From assembly GCA_016281295.1 (NCBI GenBank), contig JAEEII010000277.1:1-13299 (forward strand): a stretch of DNA of 13,299 nucleotides. The letters run 5' to 3'. The number at the start of each line of letters is the position of its first letter. The stretch's first letter is position 1. This DNA is from Bacteroidales bacterium. Its GTDB lineage: Bacteria; Bacteroidota; Bacteroidia; Bacteroidales; F082. This document shows, piece by piece, positions 1-7,274 of the stretch. The notes below the pieces were generated by a model. It saw only the letters and a list, made by a program, of their open reading frames with translations. It had not been told where the DNA came from and ran no database searches. Made by a program: the position numbers and the translations under genes.

Positions 1-891
1 ACAGAGCCTGAGATTCACTTCGATAGTCATATCGGAGTCAGACAGTTGTGTGTGCAGGAGCTGACGGGATCGCTTTCCAGCTATCCCACTCGTTTTGTTG
101 TGGACGAACCATTTAACCTTCCTTTGGACAATGTGAGTGGAGAGTTGAGATTTGTTGACACGCGTCTTTCCATCATGCAGAGGAATTCATTTGAGTTAGC
201 GGCACTCATCCGCATCGACACTGCCATGATATCGGGTGGTCAGGCTAAGCCTACGATGATTTTTGACGATTATCCGGTCGTTGTGGATGTGCATCATTCG
301 CCAACCTATAGCCATGCTTTCGACAAGACCTTGAATCTGGCTTTGAATACGGAACATGACTCGCTTTATGTCTCCGGAGAATTCATTTTGAATCCGGATG
401 GCTTTGACAACGTCATGACCTTATACGATACTGCTTCCCTTGGGTTGGCTGCTGAAGGAGTGATTCCCATGCGTTTCAATGTCCCCAGTGTGGTCTATAT
501 GGATACCCTCGACCTGAACTTGTCTTCGATAAACACTCCTGATATCCTCAAGGAGGTGCTTCTCAACGTCGCATTCGATTCGGAGCTGCCCTTTAACCTG
601 AAAGCCCAGCTTTACACACTTGATGCCACTACAGGGATGGTGACCGACTCACTCTTCACCAATGAGCATTTCATCAATGGCTCTTTCACTGATGCTTCGG
701 TGAGGACAGAGACTACGATTTCGGTGACGCATCAAAAGTTAACTAATCTAATGAATGCCAATAAGTTATTTATGCGTTTTGGGGTGGATACTGATGGAAA
801 AGATGTATATCTTGACCTGAATGATGCTTTGGGCGTGACGTTGAAGGCTGACATCATTTATGATGGTGATTTGATGGAATTAACAGAATAA
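1..891 (+). CDS. C-terminal part of an unrecognised beta-rich, probably exported protein (5'-truncated)
   Basis: The reading frame is open from base 1 to the TAA at 889-891, giving 296 visible residues. The gene therefore begins left of the window, and the TTG at 46 is only an internal leucine codon. The sequence is polar and rich in alternating hydrophobic residues, with many D/N/S/T turns, no cysteine cluster and no membrane helix, as expected of stacked beta-sandwich domains in a periplasmic or surface protein. The C-terminal strand-like segments (for example DVYLDLNDALGVTLKADI) end shortly before the stop. The next gene starts 18 bases downstream on the same strand and encodes a DUF5723 outer-membrane protein, so the two are probably co-transcribed and may work together at the outer membrane. 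I do not recognise the family. The coding call is secure; the function is unknown. Confidence 0.8.
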   Translation, partial: TEPEIHFDSHIGVRQLCVQELTGSLSSYPTRFVVDEPFNLPLDNVSGELRFVDTRLSIMQRNSFELAALIRIDTAMISGGQAKPTMIFDDYPVVVDVHHSPTYSHAFDKTLNLALNTEHDSLYVSGEFILNPDGFDNVMTLYDTASLGLAAEGVIPMRFNVPSVVYMDTLDLNLSSINTPDILKEVLLNVAFDSELPFNLKAQLYTLDATTGMVTDSLFTNEHFINGSFTDASVRTETTISVTHQKLTNLMNANKLFMRFGVDTDGKDVYLDLNDALGVTLKADIIYDGDLMELTE

Positions 892-909
892 AAGATAGGA
901 GAAATGTAC

Positions 910-2361
910 ATGAAAAAGATTAGAATTATCGCTTTATTGTTGATGACGGGTGTTTTTTCGGCCATGACGATGGCGCAGAACATCTCACCGGTGGATTTTA
1001 TGCGTAACAATCCGAGAGCGAATTTTGCCAACCCCGCTTCCTTTACCTCGGTTTTTGGGTATTTTGACCTTGCCTTGGGAGGTATCAATGTCACTGCTCA
1101 GAATATAGGCTTCAAATACGATAATTTCGCACAGTTCAACGCAGCGGGTCAGCCTGTGGCCATCAACCTCAACCAAGGGGTGGCTTCTTTGAGAAACACC
1201 AACTACCTCAACACCTTCTTGAACTTTGATATCTTCAACTGTGGACGACAGACCAGATATGGTTATTTCACCTACAGCCATCGCATCCGTGAGATGGAGA
1301 CCTTCAGATACAACAAAGGCATGATGGAGCTTTTGGCGAATGGCAATGGCTCGTTCCTTGGGACCGATCATCCTGCCACGGTGGATCTCGGCGTCGCCCT
1401 CAGAGCCTATCAAGAGTTCAATTTCGGCTATCAGATGTGCCTTACCGAGAATCTGAATATCGGTGCTCGTGTCAAGTTCATCATGGGTTTGGCAGATGCG
1501 AAGTCAAAAAGCTTCAACATGCAGCTTGTGACGGATCCTCAGACCTACGCTTTGTCGGTCTCTGGAGGTGTGGATGTCAGAACCACCTTGCCATACGAGC
1601 TTTCTTTGGAGCAAGGCCATCTTTCTGTTGTTGACTCCCGTTTCAACATCGCCAACTTGTTCAAGAACTATGGCGCAGGTATTGACCTCGGTGCTGAGTA
1701 TCGTATCAATGACCAGTTTGGTGTGGCTGCCTCCATCAATGACTTGGGCTTCATCAACTGGAATCATTTCTCTACGAGGTTTTACGCGGGTGTTGAGAAC
1801 TCGGGCAGCTATTATCAAAACGGCGCTTTGGTCTTTCAGGGGTTGAGCTCGTCCCAAGTCAACGATCTCATCAATGGCAATGCGGATTTCTCGGGCTATA
1901 TCGACTCCTTGATCCGTTATTTCAATATCGGTGCAGAGACGATGCCGGGATACACCTCAGGGTTGAACACCACGATGATGGTTCGCGGATATTATGACCT
2001 GACTCCACAGCATCGCTTCTCGGCACAGCTTACGGGTTATGCCAGCGGAGTGGGTTTCCGTCCGGCGATGACGCTGGCCTACGTGGGTTCGTTCCTCAAC
2101 AACTTTGATGTGGTAACCACCTATACGATGATGAAAGGAAGCTATGGCAACCTGGGAATTGGCTTAAGTGCCAACCTCGGAGGGTCCCTTTTCTACATTG
2201 CCTCGAACAATGTGTTCGGTTTCTTTAATCCCGTCAACACCTCTAACCTGAATATCCAATTTGGAATCACTTTCACCAGTGGATATCGTTATGACCGCAG
2301 CGACCGAATCGTCATCAAAGAAAAAGCCGAGGAGGTTGATGACTCCGAGTTTGACGAATAA
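910..2361 (+). CDS. DUF5723 family outer-membrane beta-barrel-like protein
   Basis: A protein of 483 aa with a clear signal peptide: MKKIR, a hydrophobic core (IALLLMTGVFSA), and likely cleavage after AMTMA before QNIS. The mature part begins NISPVDFMRNNPRANFANPAS, the asparagine-rich NPA-type opening seen in Bacteroidetes PorV/FadL-like and DUF5723 barrels. It continues with many aromatic, glycine-rich amphipathic strands (such as YGAGIDLGAEYRINDQFGVA and YNLGIGLSANLG-like segments), then a charged tail, EEVDDSEFDE. I prefer the ATG at 910 to the one at 904. AGGAG at 897-901 lies 8 bases before 910 but only 2 before 904, and 910 gives a standard MKK signal start. The family occurs in Bacteroidetes and its precise role is not established; outer-membrane location is inferred. 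The 18-base gap to the upstream partial gene suggests one operon. Confidence 0.82.
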   Translation: MKKIRIIALLLMTGVFSAMTMAQNISPVDFMRNNPRANFANPASFTSVFGYFDLALGGINVTAQNIGFKYDNFAQFNAAGQPVAINLNQGVASLRNTNYLNTFLNFDIFNCGRQTRYGYFTYSHRIREMETFRYNKGMMELLANGNGSFLGTDHPATVDLGVALRAYQEFNFGYQMCLTENLNIGARVKFIMGLADAKSKSFNMQLVTDPQTYALSVSGGVDVRTTLPYELSLEQGHLSVVDSRFNIANLFKNYGAGIDLGAEYRINDQFGVAASINDLGFINWNHFSTRFYAGVENSGSYYQNGALVFQGLSSSQVNDLINGNADFSGYIDSLIRYFNIGAETMPGYTSGLNTTMMVRGYYDLTPQHRFSAQLTGYASGVGFRPAMTLAYVGSFLNNFDVVTTYTMMKGSYGNLGIGLSANLGGSLFYIASNNVFGFFNPVNTSNLNIQFGITFTSGYRYDRSDRIVIKEKAEEVDDSEFDE

Positions 2362-2392
2362 TGATAGAGTGAATCATTACCTCACTTGTTTT
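2359..2392 (+). terminator. Weak hairpin after the DUF5723 gene
   Basis: TAATGAT (2359-2365) and ATCATTA (2373-2379) form a perfect 7-bp stem with a 7-base loop. It overlaps the stop codon and is followed at 2389-2392 by a short T run after CCTCACTTG. The stem is AT-rich and the T run is 10 bases away, so this is at best a weak terminator. Confidence 0.3.
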
Positions 2393-2417
2393 AGGAGAAT
2401 GGTATCGGAAAAAGCCT

Positions 2418-2426
2418 TACCTTTGC
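2418..2426 (+). promoter_or_regulatory. Bacteroidetes -7 box upstream of ftcD
   Basis: TACCTTTGC matches the TAnnTTTGc core of Bacteroidetes housekeeping promoters and is followed by GGC, as in the two promoters near 12160 and 12302. No good TTG -33 element lies 19-21 bases upstream. The start of ftcD is 51 bases downstream of the box. This is the best promoter candidate in the 116-base gap. Confidence 0.5.
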
Positions 2427-2477
2427 GGCTCGATTGAACAACTGCGTAAAGAACAATTTCAAACTTATTAATATATA

Positions 2478-4175
2478 ATGAAACAATTGATCGAATGCGT
2501 GCCGAATATTAGCGAAGGCCGCGATAGAAACATTATTGACCAAGTAACCGCTGAAATCGAGAAAGTGGAAGGTGTCAAACTGTTGGACGTGGATCCTGGC
2601 ATGACCACCAACCGCACCGTCATCACCTTTGTTGGTGAGCCGGAGCCTGTATGTGAAGCCGCCTACCGTGTGGTGAAGAAAGCCGCTGAACTCATCGACA
2701 TGAGCCAGCATCATGGTGCCCACCCGCGCCAAGGCGCTACCGACGTGTGTCCTCTTATCCCTGTGAGCAACATCACGATGGAGGAGGTAGTCGGTTATGC
2801 CCACAAGCTGGGTGAACGTCTCGGCAACGAGCTGAACATACCGATTTATTGTTATGAAGACGCTGCCTTCCGTCCCGAGCGTCGTAACCTCGCTTACTGC
2901 CGTACGGGCGAATATGAGTCCTTGGCATCTCGTCTTGGCTCCGAACAATGGAAACCCGATTTCGGTCCCAATGAGTGGAACGAGCATGTGGCTCACACGG
3001 GTGCCACCCAAGTGGGTGCCCGCGACTTCCTCGTGGCCATCAACTATAACCTCAACACCACCTCGACTCGTCGTGCCAACGCCATCGCTTTCGACGTGCG
3101 CGAGAAAGGCCGTCCCCAACGTGAGGGTGGCAAGGTGACCGGAAAGCCCATGAAGGACGAGAACGGCAAGACCATCATGATCCCTGGCACCCTGAAGTGT
3201 ACCAAGGCCATCGGCTGGTTCATCGAGGACTATGGCATCGCTCAGGTCTCCATGAACATCACTAACATCAGCGTGTCACCTGTCCATGTGTGTTTTGAGG
3301 AAGTCTGTTCCAAGGCTGCTGCTCGTGGTGTCCGCGTCACGGGATGCGAGATTGTGGGCTTGATTCCTAAGAAGGTGCTGATGGACGCCGGTCGTTATTA
3401 TCTGGCCAAACAGCAACGTAGCCTTGGCGTGAGCGAGGAGGAGATCATGAAGATCGCCATCAAGTCGATGGGGCTGGACGACTTGAAGCCCTTTGACCCG
3501 AAAGAGAAAGTCATCGAATACCTCATCGAAGATCATTCGCAGAAGAAACTCGTTGATATGACCTGCACTGGCTTCGCCAACGAGACCGCCAGCGAAAGCC
3601 CTGCTCCGGGCGGCGGCTCCATCTCAGCCTATATGGGTGCCTTGGGCGCCTCATTGGCTACTATGGTTGCCAACCTCTCGTCGCACAAGCCGGGTTGGGA
3701 CGACCGCTGGGAGGAGTTCTCCAACTGGGCCGTCAAGGGACAAGCCATCAAGGACGAGTTGCTGGAGCTGGTTGACGAAGACACCAATGCTTTTAACACC
3801 ATCATGGCTGCTTTCGGTCTGCCTAAGAAGACTGACGAGGAGAAGGCTGCTCGTACCCAGGCTATCCAGGATGCTACCAAATATGCAACCCAGGTGCCTT
3901 TCCATACCATGAAGGCCGCTTTCAAGGCCTTTGAGGTGGTTCGTGCCATGGCCGAGACGGGTAACCCGAACTCTGTCACTGACGCCGGCGTAGGTGCTCT
4001 TTGCGCTCGTTCAGCCGTTATGGGCGCTCATTTGAACGTGAAGATCAACGCCGCTTCGCTTAAGGATGAGGCCTTCAAGGCGGAGATCCTGAAAGAAGCC
4101 GCCGAGATCGAAGCCGCGGCACTGAAAGAGGAGCAGGAAATCCTCGAGATAGTCAACCGCGTTATCCTCGGCTAA
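2478..4175 (+). CDS. ftcD: Bifunctional glutamate formimidoyltransferase / formimidoyltetrahydrofolate cyclodeaminase
   Basis: This 565-aa enzyme moves the formimino group of N-formiminoglutamate (a histidine breakdown product) to tetrahydrofolate, then releases ammonia to give 5,10-methenyl-THF. Residues 1 to about 180 are the N-terminal transferase subdomain: it opens MKQLIECVPNISEG and keeps the catalytic histidine in GAHPRQGATDVCPLIPV (H82, same position as in the mammalian enzyme as I recall it). Residues of about 182-335 are the second transferase subdomain, with a somewhat longer linker around residues 215-240 than in mammals. Residues of about 352-565 are the helical cyclodeaminase, with SPAPGGGS at 374-381 and LVDED at 431-435. 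The length fits a full fusion protein. Many Bacteroidetes carry the two activities on separate genes within a hut cluster; here the fusion stands alone, followed by a repeat-rich spacer. Cytoplasmic. The family call is firm. Confidence 0.96.
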   Translation: MKQLIECVPNISEGRDRNIIDQVTAEIEKVEGVKLLDVDPGMTTNRTVITFVGEPEPVCEAAYRVVKKAAELIDMSQHHGAHPRQGATDVCPLIPVSNITMEEVVGYAHKLGERLGNELNIPIYCYEDAAFRPERRNLAYCRTGEYESLASRLGSEQWKPDFGPNEWNEHVAHTGATQVGARDFLVAINYNLNTTSTRRANAIAFDVREKGRPQREGGKVTGKPMKDENGKTIMIPGTLKCTKAIGWFIEDYGIAQVSMNITNISVSPVHVCFEEVCSKAAARGVRVTGCEIVGLIPKKVLMDAGRYYLAKQQRSLGVSEEEIMKIAIKSMGLDDLKPFDPKEKVIEYLIEDHSQKKLVDMTCTGFANETASESPAPGGGSISAYMGALGASLATMVANLSSHKPGWDDRWEEFSNWAVKGQAIKDELLELVDEDTNAFNTIMAAFGLPKKTDEEKAARTQAIQDATKYATQVPFHTMKAAFKAFEVVRAMAETGNPNSVTDAGVGALCARSAVMGAHLNVKINAASLKDEAFKAEILKEAAEIEAAALKEEQEILEIVNRVILG

Positions 4176-4184
4176 TTGTTTTTG

Positions 4185-4343
4185 TCGGCGAAAGAGAAAA
4201 GGTCGGCGAATTAAGCGAATTTTGCGAATTTATATGTAAGAATTTGCTTAATTCGTTTAATTCGCCGATAAAAATTCGCTTAATTCGCTTAATTCGCCGA
4301 TAATATAATTCGCCTAATTCGCCGAAAAAAAATAATTCGCCGA
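4185..4343. repeat. Inverted and degenerate TTCGCCGA-containing repeat cluster
   Basis: A 28-base arm (4203-4230, starting TCGGCGAATTAAGCGAAT) and its imperfect complement (4241-4268, ending TTTAATTCGCCGA) pair at 24 of 28 positions across a 10-base loop; some mismatches would be G-U pairs in RNA. Further copies of the right-hand unit, with TTCGCCGA at 4293-4300, 4318-4325 and 4336-4343, become shorter and more decayed toward rpmG. A left-hand TCGGCGAA also sits at 4185-4192. The building block is roughly AATTCGCTTAATTCGCCGA. There is no regular spacer, so it is not a CRISPR. The hairpin could also end ftcD transcription. Confidence 0.75.
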
Positions 4344-4362
4344 AAAAAATCAGGGGCGGCGC

Positions 4363-4393
4363 TTGTGGATTCAAAAAAAAGTTCTAATTTTGC
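4363..4393 (+). promoter_or_regulatory. Consensus Bacteroidetes promoter for rpmG
   Basis: TTG at 4363-4365, 19 bases, then TAATTTTGC at 4385-4393 match the TTTG-N19-TAnnTTTG consensus of the Bacteroidetes primary sigma factor. Transcription would start near 4400, leaving a leader of about 22 bases with AGGAAG (4411-4416) before the ATG at 4422. This is the best-formed promoter on the + strand and fits a ribosomal protein gene. Confidence 0.8.
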
Positions 4394-4421
4394 AGTCCGA
4401 AAAATTTGAAAGGAAGATAGT

Positions 4422-4610
4422 ATGTCAAAGAAACAGAAAGACGCACGTATCAAGGTCATCCTCGAGTGCACAGAGCATAAGGCCAGCGGCATGCCGGGCA
4501 CCTCTCGTTACTTTACCTACAAGAACAAGAAGAACACGCCCGATCGTTTGGAGTTAATGAAGTATAACCCGATTTTGAAAAAAATGACCCTCCACAAGGA
4601 GATCAAATAA
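4422..4610 (+). CDS. rpmG: 50S ribosomal protein L33
   Basis: A small basic protein of 62 aa in the large ribosomal subunit. The sequence is a typical Bacteroidetes L33: [20 protein letters not shown] near the N-terminus, then [20 protein letters not shown] and a C-terminal THKEIK-like tail (TLHKEIK). The zinc-binding cysteine pairs of some L33 versions are absent, since only one cysteine (C16) is present, so this is the zinc-independent form. AGGAAG lies 5 bases before the ATG. It is followed after 9 bases by the DUF4295 gene, the usual order in Bacteroidales. rpmB (L28), which usually precedes rpmG in this order, is not next to it. Confidence 0.96.
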   Translation: MSKKQKDARIKVILECTEHKASGMPGTSRYFTYKNKKNTPDRLELMKYNPILKKMTLHKEIK

Positions 4611-4619
4611 TTAAGAGTT

Positions 4620-4772
4620 ATGGCAAAGAAAGTAGTTGCTACCCTTCGTACCCTGGGTAAGGAATACAGCAAGGTCATCCGTATGAAACGTTCCGAGAAG
4701 ACCGGTGCTTATTATTTCGAAGAAACCATCGTCCCCGTTGACAAGGTTCAAGAATTCCTCGCAAAAAGATAA
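4620..4772 (+). CDS. DUF4295 family small basic protein
   Basis: A 50-aa protein read from the ATG at 4620 to the TAA at 4770-4772. It starts MAKKVVATLRTLGKEYSKVI, continues with MKRSEKTGAYYFEE, and ends VQEFLAKR. This matches the short Bacteroidetes-specific DUF4295 family, which is found directly after rpmG. The high lysine/arginine content and its place beside a ribosomal protein gene suggest a ribosome-associated role, but that is inference; the family function is not known to me. It is 9 bases downstream of rpmG and is followed by a strong terminator, so rpmG and this gene form a two-gene transcript. Confidence 0.9.
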   Translation: MAKKVVATLRTLGKEYSKVIRMKRSEKTGAYYFEETIVPVDKVQEFLAKR

Positions 4773-4795
4773 TTTGCGTTTTCCAGAAAAAATAC

Positions 4796-4833
4796 AATAG
4801 CTTTTCCATGACGCTATGGGAGAGCTATTTTTT
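4796..4833 (+). terminator. Intrinsic terminator after rpmG-DUF4295
   Basis: AATAGCTTTTCCAT (4796-4809) pairs along all 14 positions, including two G-U pairs, with ATGGGAGAGCTATT (4816-4829). The loop is 6 bases and the stem runs into six Ts (4828-4833). This is a textbook rho-independent terminator. It separates the ribosomal transcript from ftsY, whose ATG lies 20 bases further on. Confidence 0.88.
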
Positions 4834-4852
4834 CATGTAATATTGTGAAGTT

Positions 4853-5809
4853 ATGGGTTTATTCTCGTTTTTAAGCAAAAAGAAAGAGCAAAAAGAAGAC
4901 CTCGACAAAGGGTTGGAGAAGACCAAGACCAGCGTCTTCAGCCGTATTTCCCATGCCATCGCCGGCAAATCGAAAGTCGATGACGAGGTGTTGGACAACC
5001 TTGAGGAGATCCTCATCACCTCCGATGTGGGGGTGGAGACGACTTTGAAGATCATCGACCGCATCGAGAAACGTGTGGCGAGAGATAAATATGTCGGTAC
5101 CGCCGAGCTGAACAAGATCTTGAAAGAAGAGATTGCTGCGCTGTTGCAGGAGAACCAGTCGGGCGACGGCACCACCTTCGACATCACGGGCAAGAAGCCT
5201 TACGTGATCATGGTGGTTGGTGTCAACGGGGTGGGTAAAACCACGACGATTGGCAAGCTGGCTCATAACTTCAAGAAGGCAGGCAAGAAGGTCGTGTTGG
5301 GTGCTTCCGACACCTTCCGTGCCGCTGCCGTGGAGCAACTCAAGATCTGGGCTGAACGCGTCGATGTGCCTATCGTTCAGCAGGGCATGGGTGCCGACCC
5401 TGCCTCTGTGGCATTCGACACCGTGAAATCTGCCGTTGCCCAGGATGCTGACGTGGTTATCATCGACACTGCTGGCCGTCTGCACAACAAGGTCAACTTG
5501 ATGCGTGAGCTCTCCAAAATCAAGTCGGTGATGCAGAAGGTCATCCCTGACGCGCCTCATGAGGTGCTGTTGGTGCTGGATGCCTCTACGGGACAGAATG
5601 CCATCGAGCAGGCCAAGCAGTTTATCGCTGCCACCGAAGTCAACGCACTTGCCCTGACCAAACTCGATGGCACAGCCAAAGGCGGCGTGGTCATCGGCAT
5701 CTCCGACCAGTTTAAGATCCCAGTGAAATACATCGGCGTTGGGGAAGGCATCGACCATCTTCAGGTGTTCGACCGGAAGGCGTTTGTGGATTCGCTGTTT
5801 GAGTCGTAA
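4853..5809 (+). CDS. ftsY: Signal recognition particle receptor FtsY
   Basis: A GTPase of 318 aa that docks ribosome-SRP complexes at the inner membrane for co-translational insertion. It opens with a short lysine-rich, amphipathic N-terminus (MGLFSFLSKKKEQK) and lacks the long acidic A domain of enteric FtsY. The helical N domain covers roughly residues 20-105. The G domain shows GVNGVGKT (123-130), DTFRAAA (153-159), DTAGRLHN (205-212), TKLDGTAKGG (269-278) and GVGEGIDHLQVFD (295-307). All GTPase motifs are intact. The gene follows a terminator, so its own promoter or readthrough must drive it; TAATATTG at 4838-4845 is an imperfect -7 box but would leave almost no leader. rimO follows in the same direction. 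Confidence 0.97.
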   Translation: MGLFSFLSKKKEQKEDLDKGLEKTKTSVFSRISHAIAGKSKVDDEVLDNLEEILITSDVGVETTLKIIDRIEKRVARDKYVGTAELNKILKEEIAALLQENQSGDGTTFDITGKKPYVIMVVGVNGVGKTTTIGKLAHNFKKAGKKVVLGASDTFRAAAVEQLKIWAERVDVPIVQQGMGADPASVAFDTVKSAVAQDADVVIIDTAGRLHNKVNLMRELSKIKSVMQKVIPDAPHEVLLVLDASTGQNAIEQAKQFIAATEVNALALTKLDGTAKGGVVIGISDQFKIPVKYIGVGEGIDHLQVFDRKAFVDSLFES

Positions 5810-5871
5810 TAACTCTCCTGGATATAGTATTATCTATCTATGTCCTCATGTTCAATTTCTTTAAGGGATGC

Positions 5872-7182
5872 ATGAACGCTACTATAAAAAATCGCAGATC
5901 AATTCTAAATATCATCACCCTCGGCTGCTCCAAAAACAAAGTTGATTCGGAGCATCTGGCGGCTTTGCTTGAACACCGTTATGTGATCCGCCATGACTCG
6001 GACAGGAAGTCGGACGTGGTCATCATCAACACTTGCGGTTTCATCGGCGATGCCCAGGAGGAGTCGGTGGACACCATCCTCGAATATGCCGAACTGCGCA
6101 AACAAGGAAAAATCAAGAAACTGTATGTCACAGGTTGCCTCTCGCAACGTTTCAAGAAAGATCTCCAGGAGGAGATTCACGAGGTGGACGGCTTCTATGG
6201 CGTGGAGAGCGTGAACCTGATCGCTGCCGACATCCTAAAGGAAGAACCGTCACAAACCTATTGCAGCCACCGTGTGCTATCTACCCCGAGGCATTACGCC
6301 TATCTGAAAATCTCTGAGGGATGCAACCGTCGCTGTGCCTTCTGTGCCATCCCTTTGATTCGCGGACCTCATGTGTCGGTGCCGATGGAACATCTGCTTG
6401 ACGAAGCCCGATTGTTGGCTAAGCACGGTGTGAAAGAGTTGATCCTCATCGCCCAGGATTTGACTTATTACGGTCATGACATCGATGGTAAGTCACATAT
6501 CGTGGAACTGGTGAAGGCTCTTTGCGACATCGAAGGCTTCGAGTGGATTCGTCTGCATTATGGTTATCCTTTGGGCTTCCCAGATGAGTTGTTGGATCTG
6601 ATGCGTGAAAACCCCAAGATCTGCCATTATATCGACTTGCCCCTACAACATATCAGCACTCATATCTTGAAGGACATGCGTCGGGGCGTGGACCGTGAGC
6701 AGACCATTGGTTTTGTCAAAAATGTCAGAAAACATGTGCCTGACATCGCTTTCCGTACCACCTTCATTGTGGGTTTCCCAGGCGAGACGGAAGAGGACTT
6801 TGAGGAACTCTGCCAATTTGTCAAAGACATGCGTTTCGAGAGGGCAGGGGTGTTTGCTTTCTCACCCGAAGAGGGAACACCGGCATACGACCTGCCTGAC
6901 GATGTTCCGGAGGAGGTGAAACAAGAACGTGTCGAAAAGCTCATGGAGATTCAGCAAAATATCTCTTTGGAACTGAATGGATTGCGAGTGGGTCATTTGG
7001 AGAAAGTGCTGATAGATCGTCTGGAAGGCGAATTTTATGTAGGTCGCTCGCAATACGACTCTCCTGAAGTGGATGACGAGATCTTGATTGCTGCTGACAA
7101 GGAATTGGAAATCGGGGCTTTTTATCAGGTGAGGATCACACAGGCGGATTATTTCGACTGTTATGCGGAGCTGGAGGAGTGA
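5872..7182 (+). CDS. rimO: Ribosomal protein S12 methylthiotransferase RimO
   Basis: A radical-SAM enzyme that adds a methylthio group to the conserved aspartate of ribosomal protein S12. From the start used here it has 436 aa. The N-terminal MTTase domain supplies three cluster cysteines in TLGCSKN (C19), NTCGF (C55) and TGCLSQ (C89). The radical-SAM motif EGCNRRCAFCAIP gives C151, C155 and C158. PLQHIS, IVGFPGETEEDF and the C-terminal TRAM domain (about residue 367 to the end) follow. An in-frame ATG at 5848 would add eight residues (MFNFFKGC). I prefer 5872 because RimO proteins usually begin close to the TLGC motif and AAGGG lies just before it, but 5848 cannot be excluded. The gene lies 62 bases after ftsY. 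No frameshift was seen. Confidence 0.95.
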   Translation: MNATIKNRRSILNIITLGCSKNKVDSEHLAALLEHRYVIRHDSDRKSDVVIINTCGFIGDAQEESVDTILEYAELRKQGKIKKLYVTGCLSQRFKKDLQEEIHEVDGFYGVESVNLIAADILKEEPSQTYCSHRVLSTPRHYAYLKISEGCNRRCAFCAIPLIRGPHVSVPMEHLLDEARLLAKHGVKELILIAQDLTYYGHDIDGKSHIVELVKALCDIEGFEWIRLHYGYPLGFPDELLDLMRENPKICHYIDLPLQHISTHILKDMRRGVDREQTIGFVKNVRKHVPDIAFRTTFIVGFPGETEEDFEELCQFVKDMRFERAGVFAFSPEEGTPAYDLPDDVPEEVKQERVEKLMEIQQNISLELNGLRVGHLEKVLIDRLEGEFYVGRSQYDSPEVDDEILIAADKELEIGAFYQVRITQADYFDCYAELEE

Positions 7183-7210
7183 ATTGGTACATTTGTTGAT
7201 GCATTAATCT

Positions 7211-7238
7211 GTTTTGGGTTATACCAAAACGGCTTTTT
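7211..7238 (+). terminator. Probable terminator after rimO
   Basis: GTTTTGG (7211-7217) and CCAAAAC (7224-7230) form a perfect 7-bp stem with a 6-base loop, followed after three bases by TTTTT (7234-7238). It lies 28 bases after the rimO stop and would partly insulate the DUF368 gene. Confidence 0.5.
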
Positions 7239-7274
7239 GTCCGTTGTAAGTTATAATAAACAGAACGTGTAGAA

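Noticed and set aside
2391..3119. 242-aa open frame antisense to the start of ftcD
   Set aside because: It lies opposite a clearly conserved catalytic domain and shows only shadow composition.
4185..4343. Possible CRISPR array
   Set aside because: Repeats are degenerate, inverted and of irregular length with no unique spacers and no cas genes.
4162..4374. Minus-strand frame with repeated GEL and RRIKRI segments
   Set aside because: The peptide repeats simply reflect the AATTCGCC DNA repeat block read in frame.
4871..5758. 295-aa open frame antisense to ftsY
   Set aside because: ftsY has all its GTPase motifs; the antisense frame is histidine- and aspartate-rich with no domain signature.
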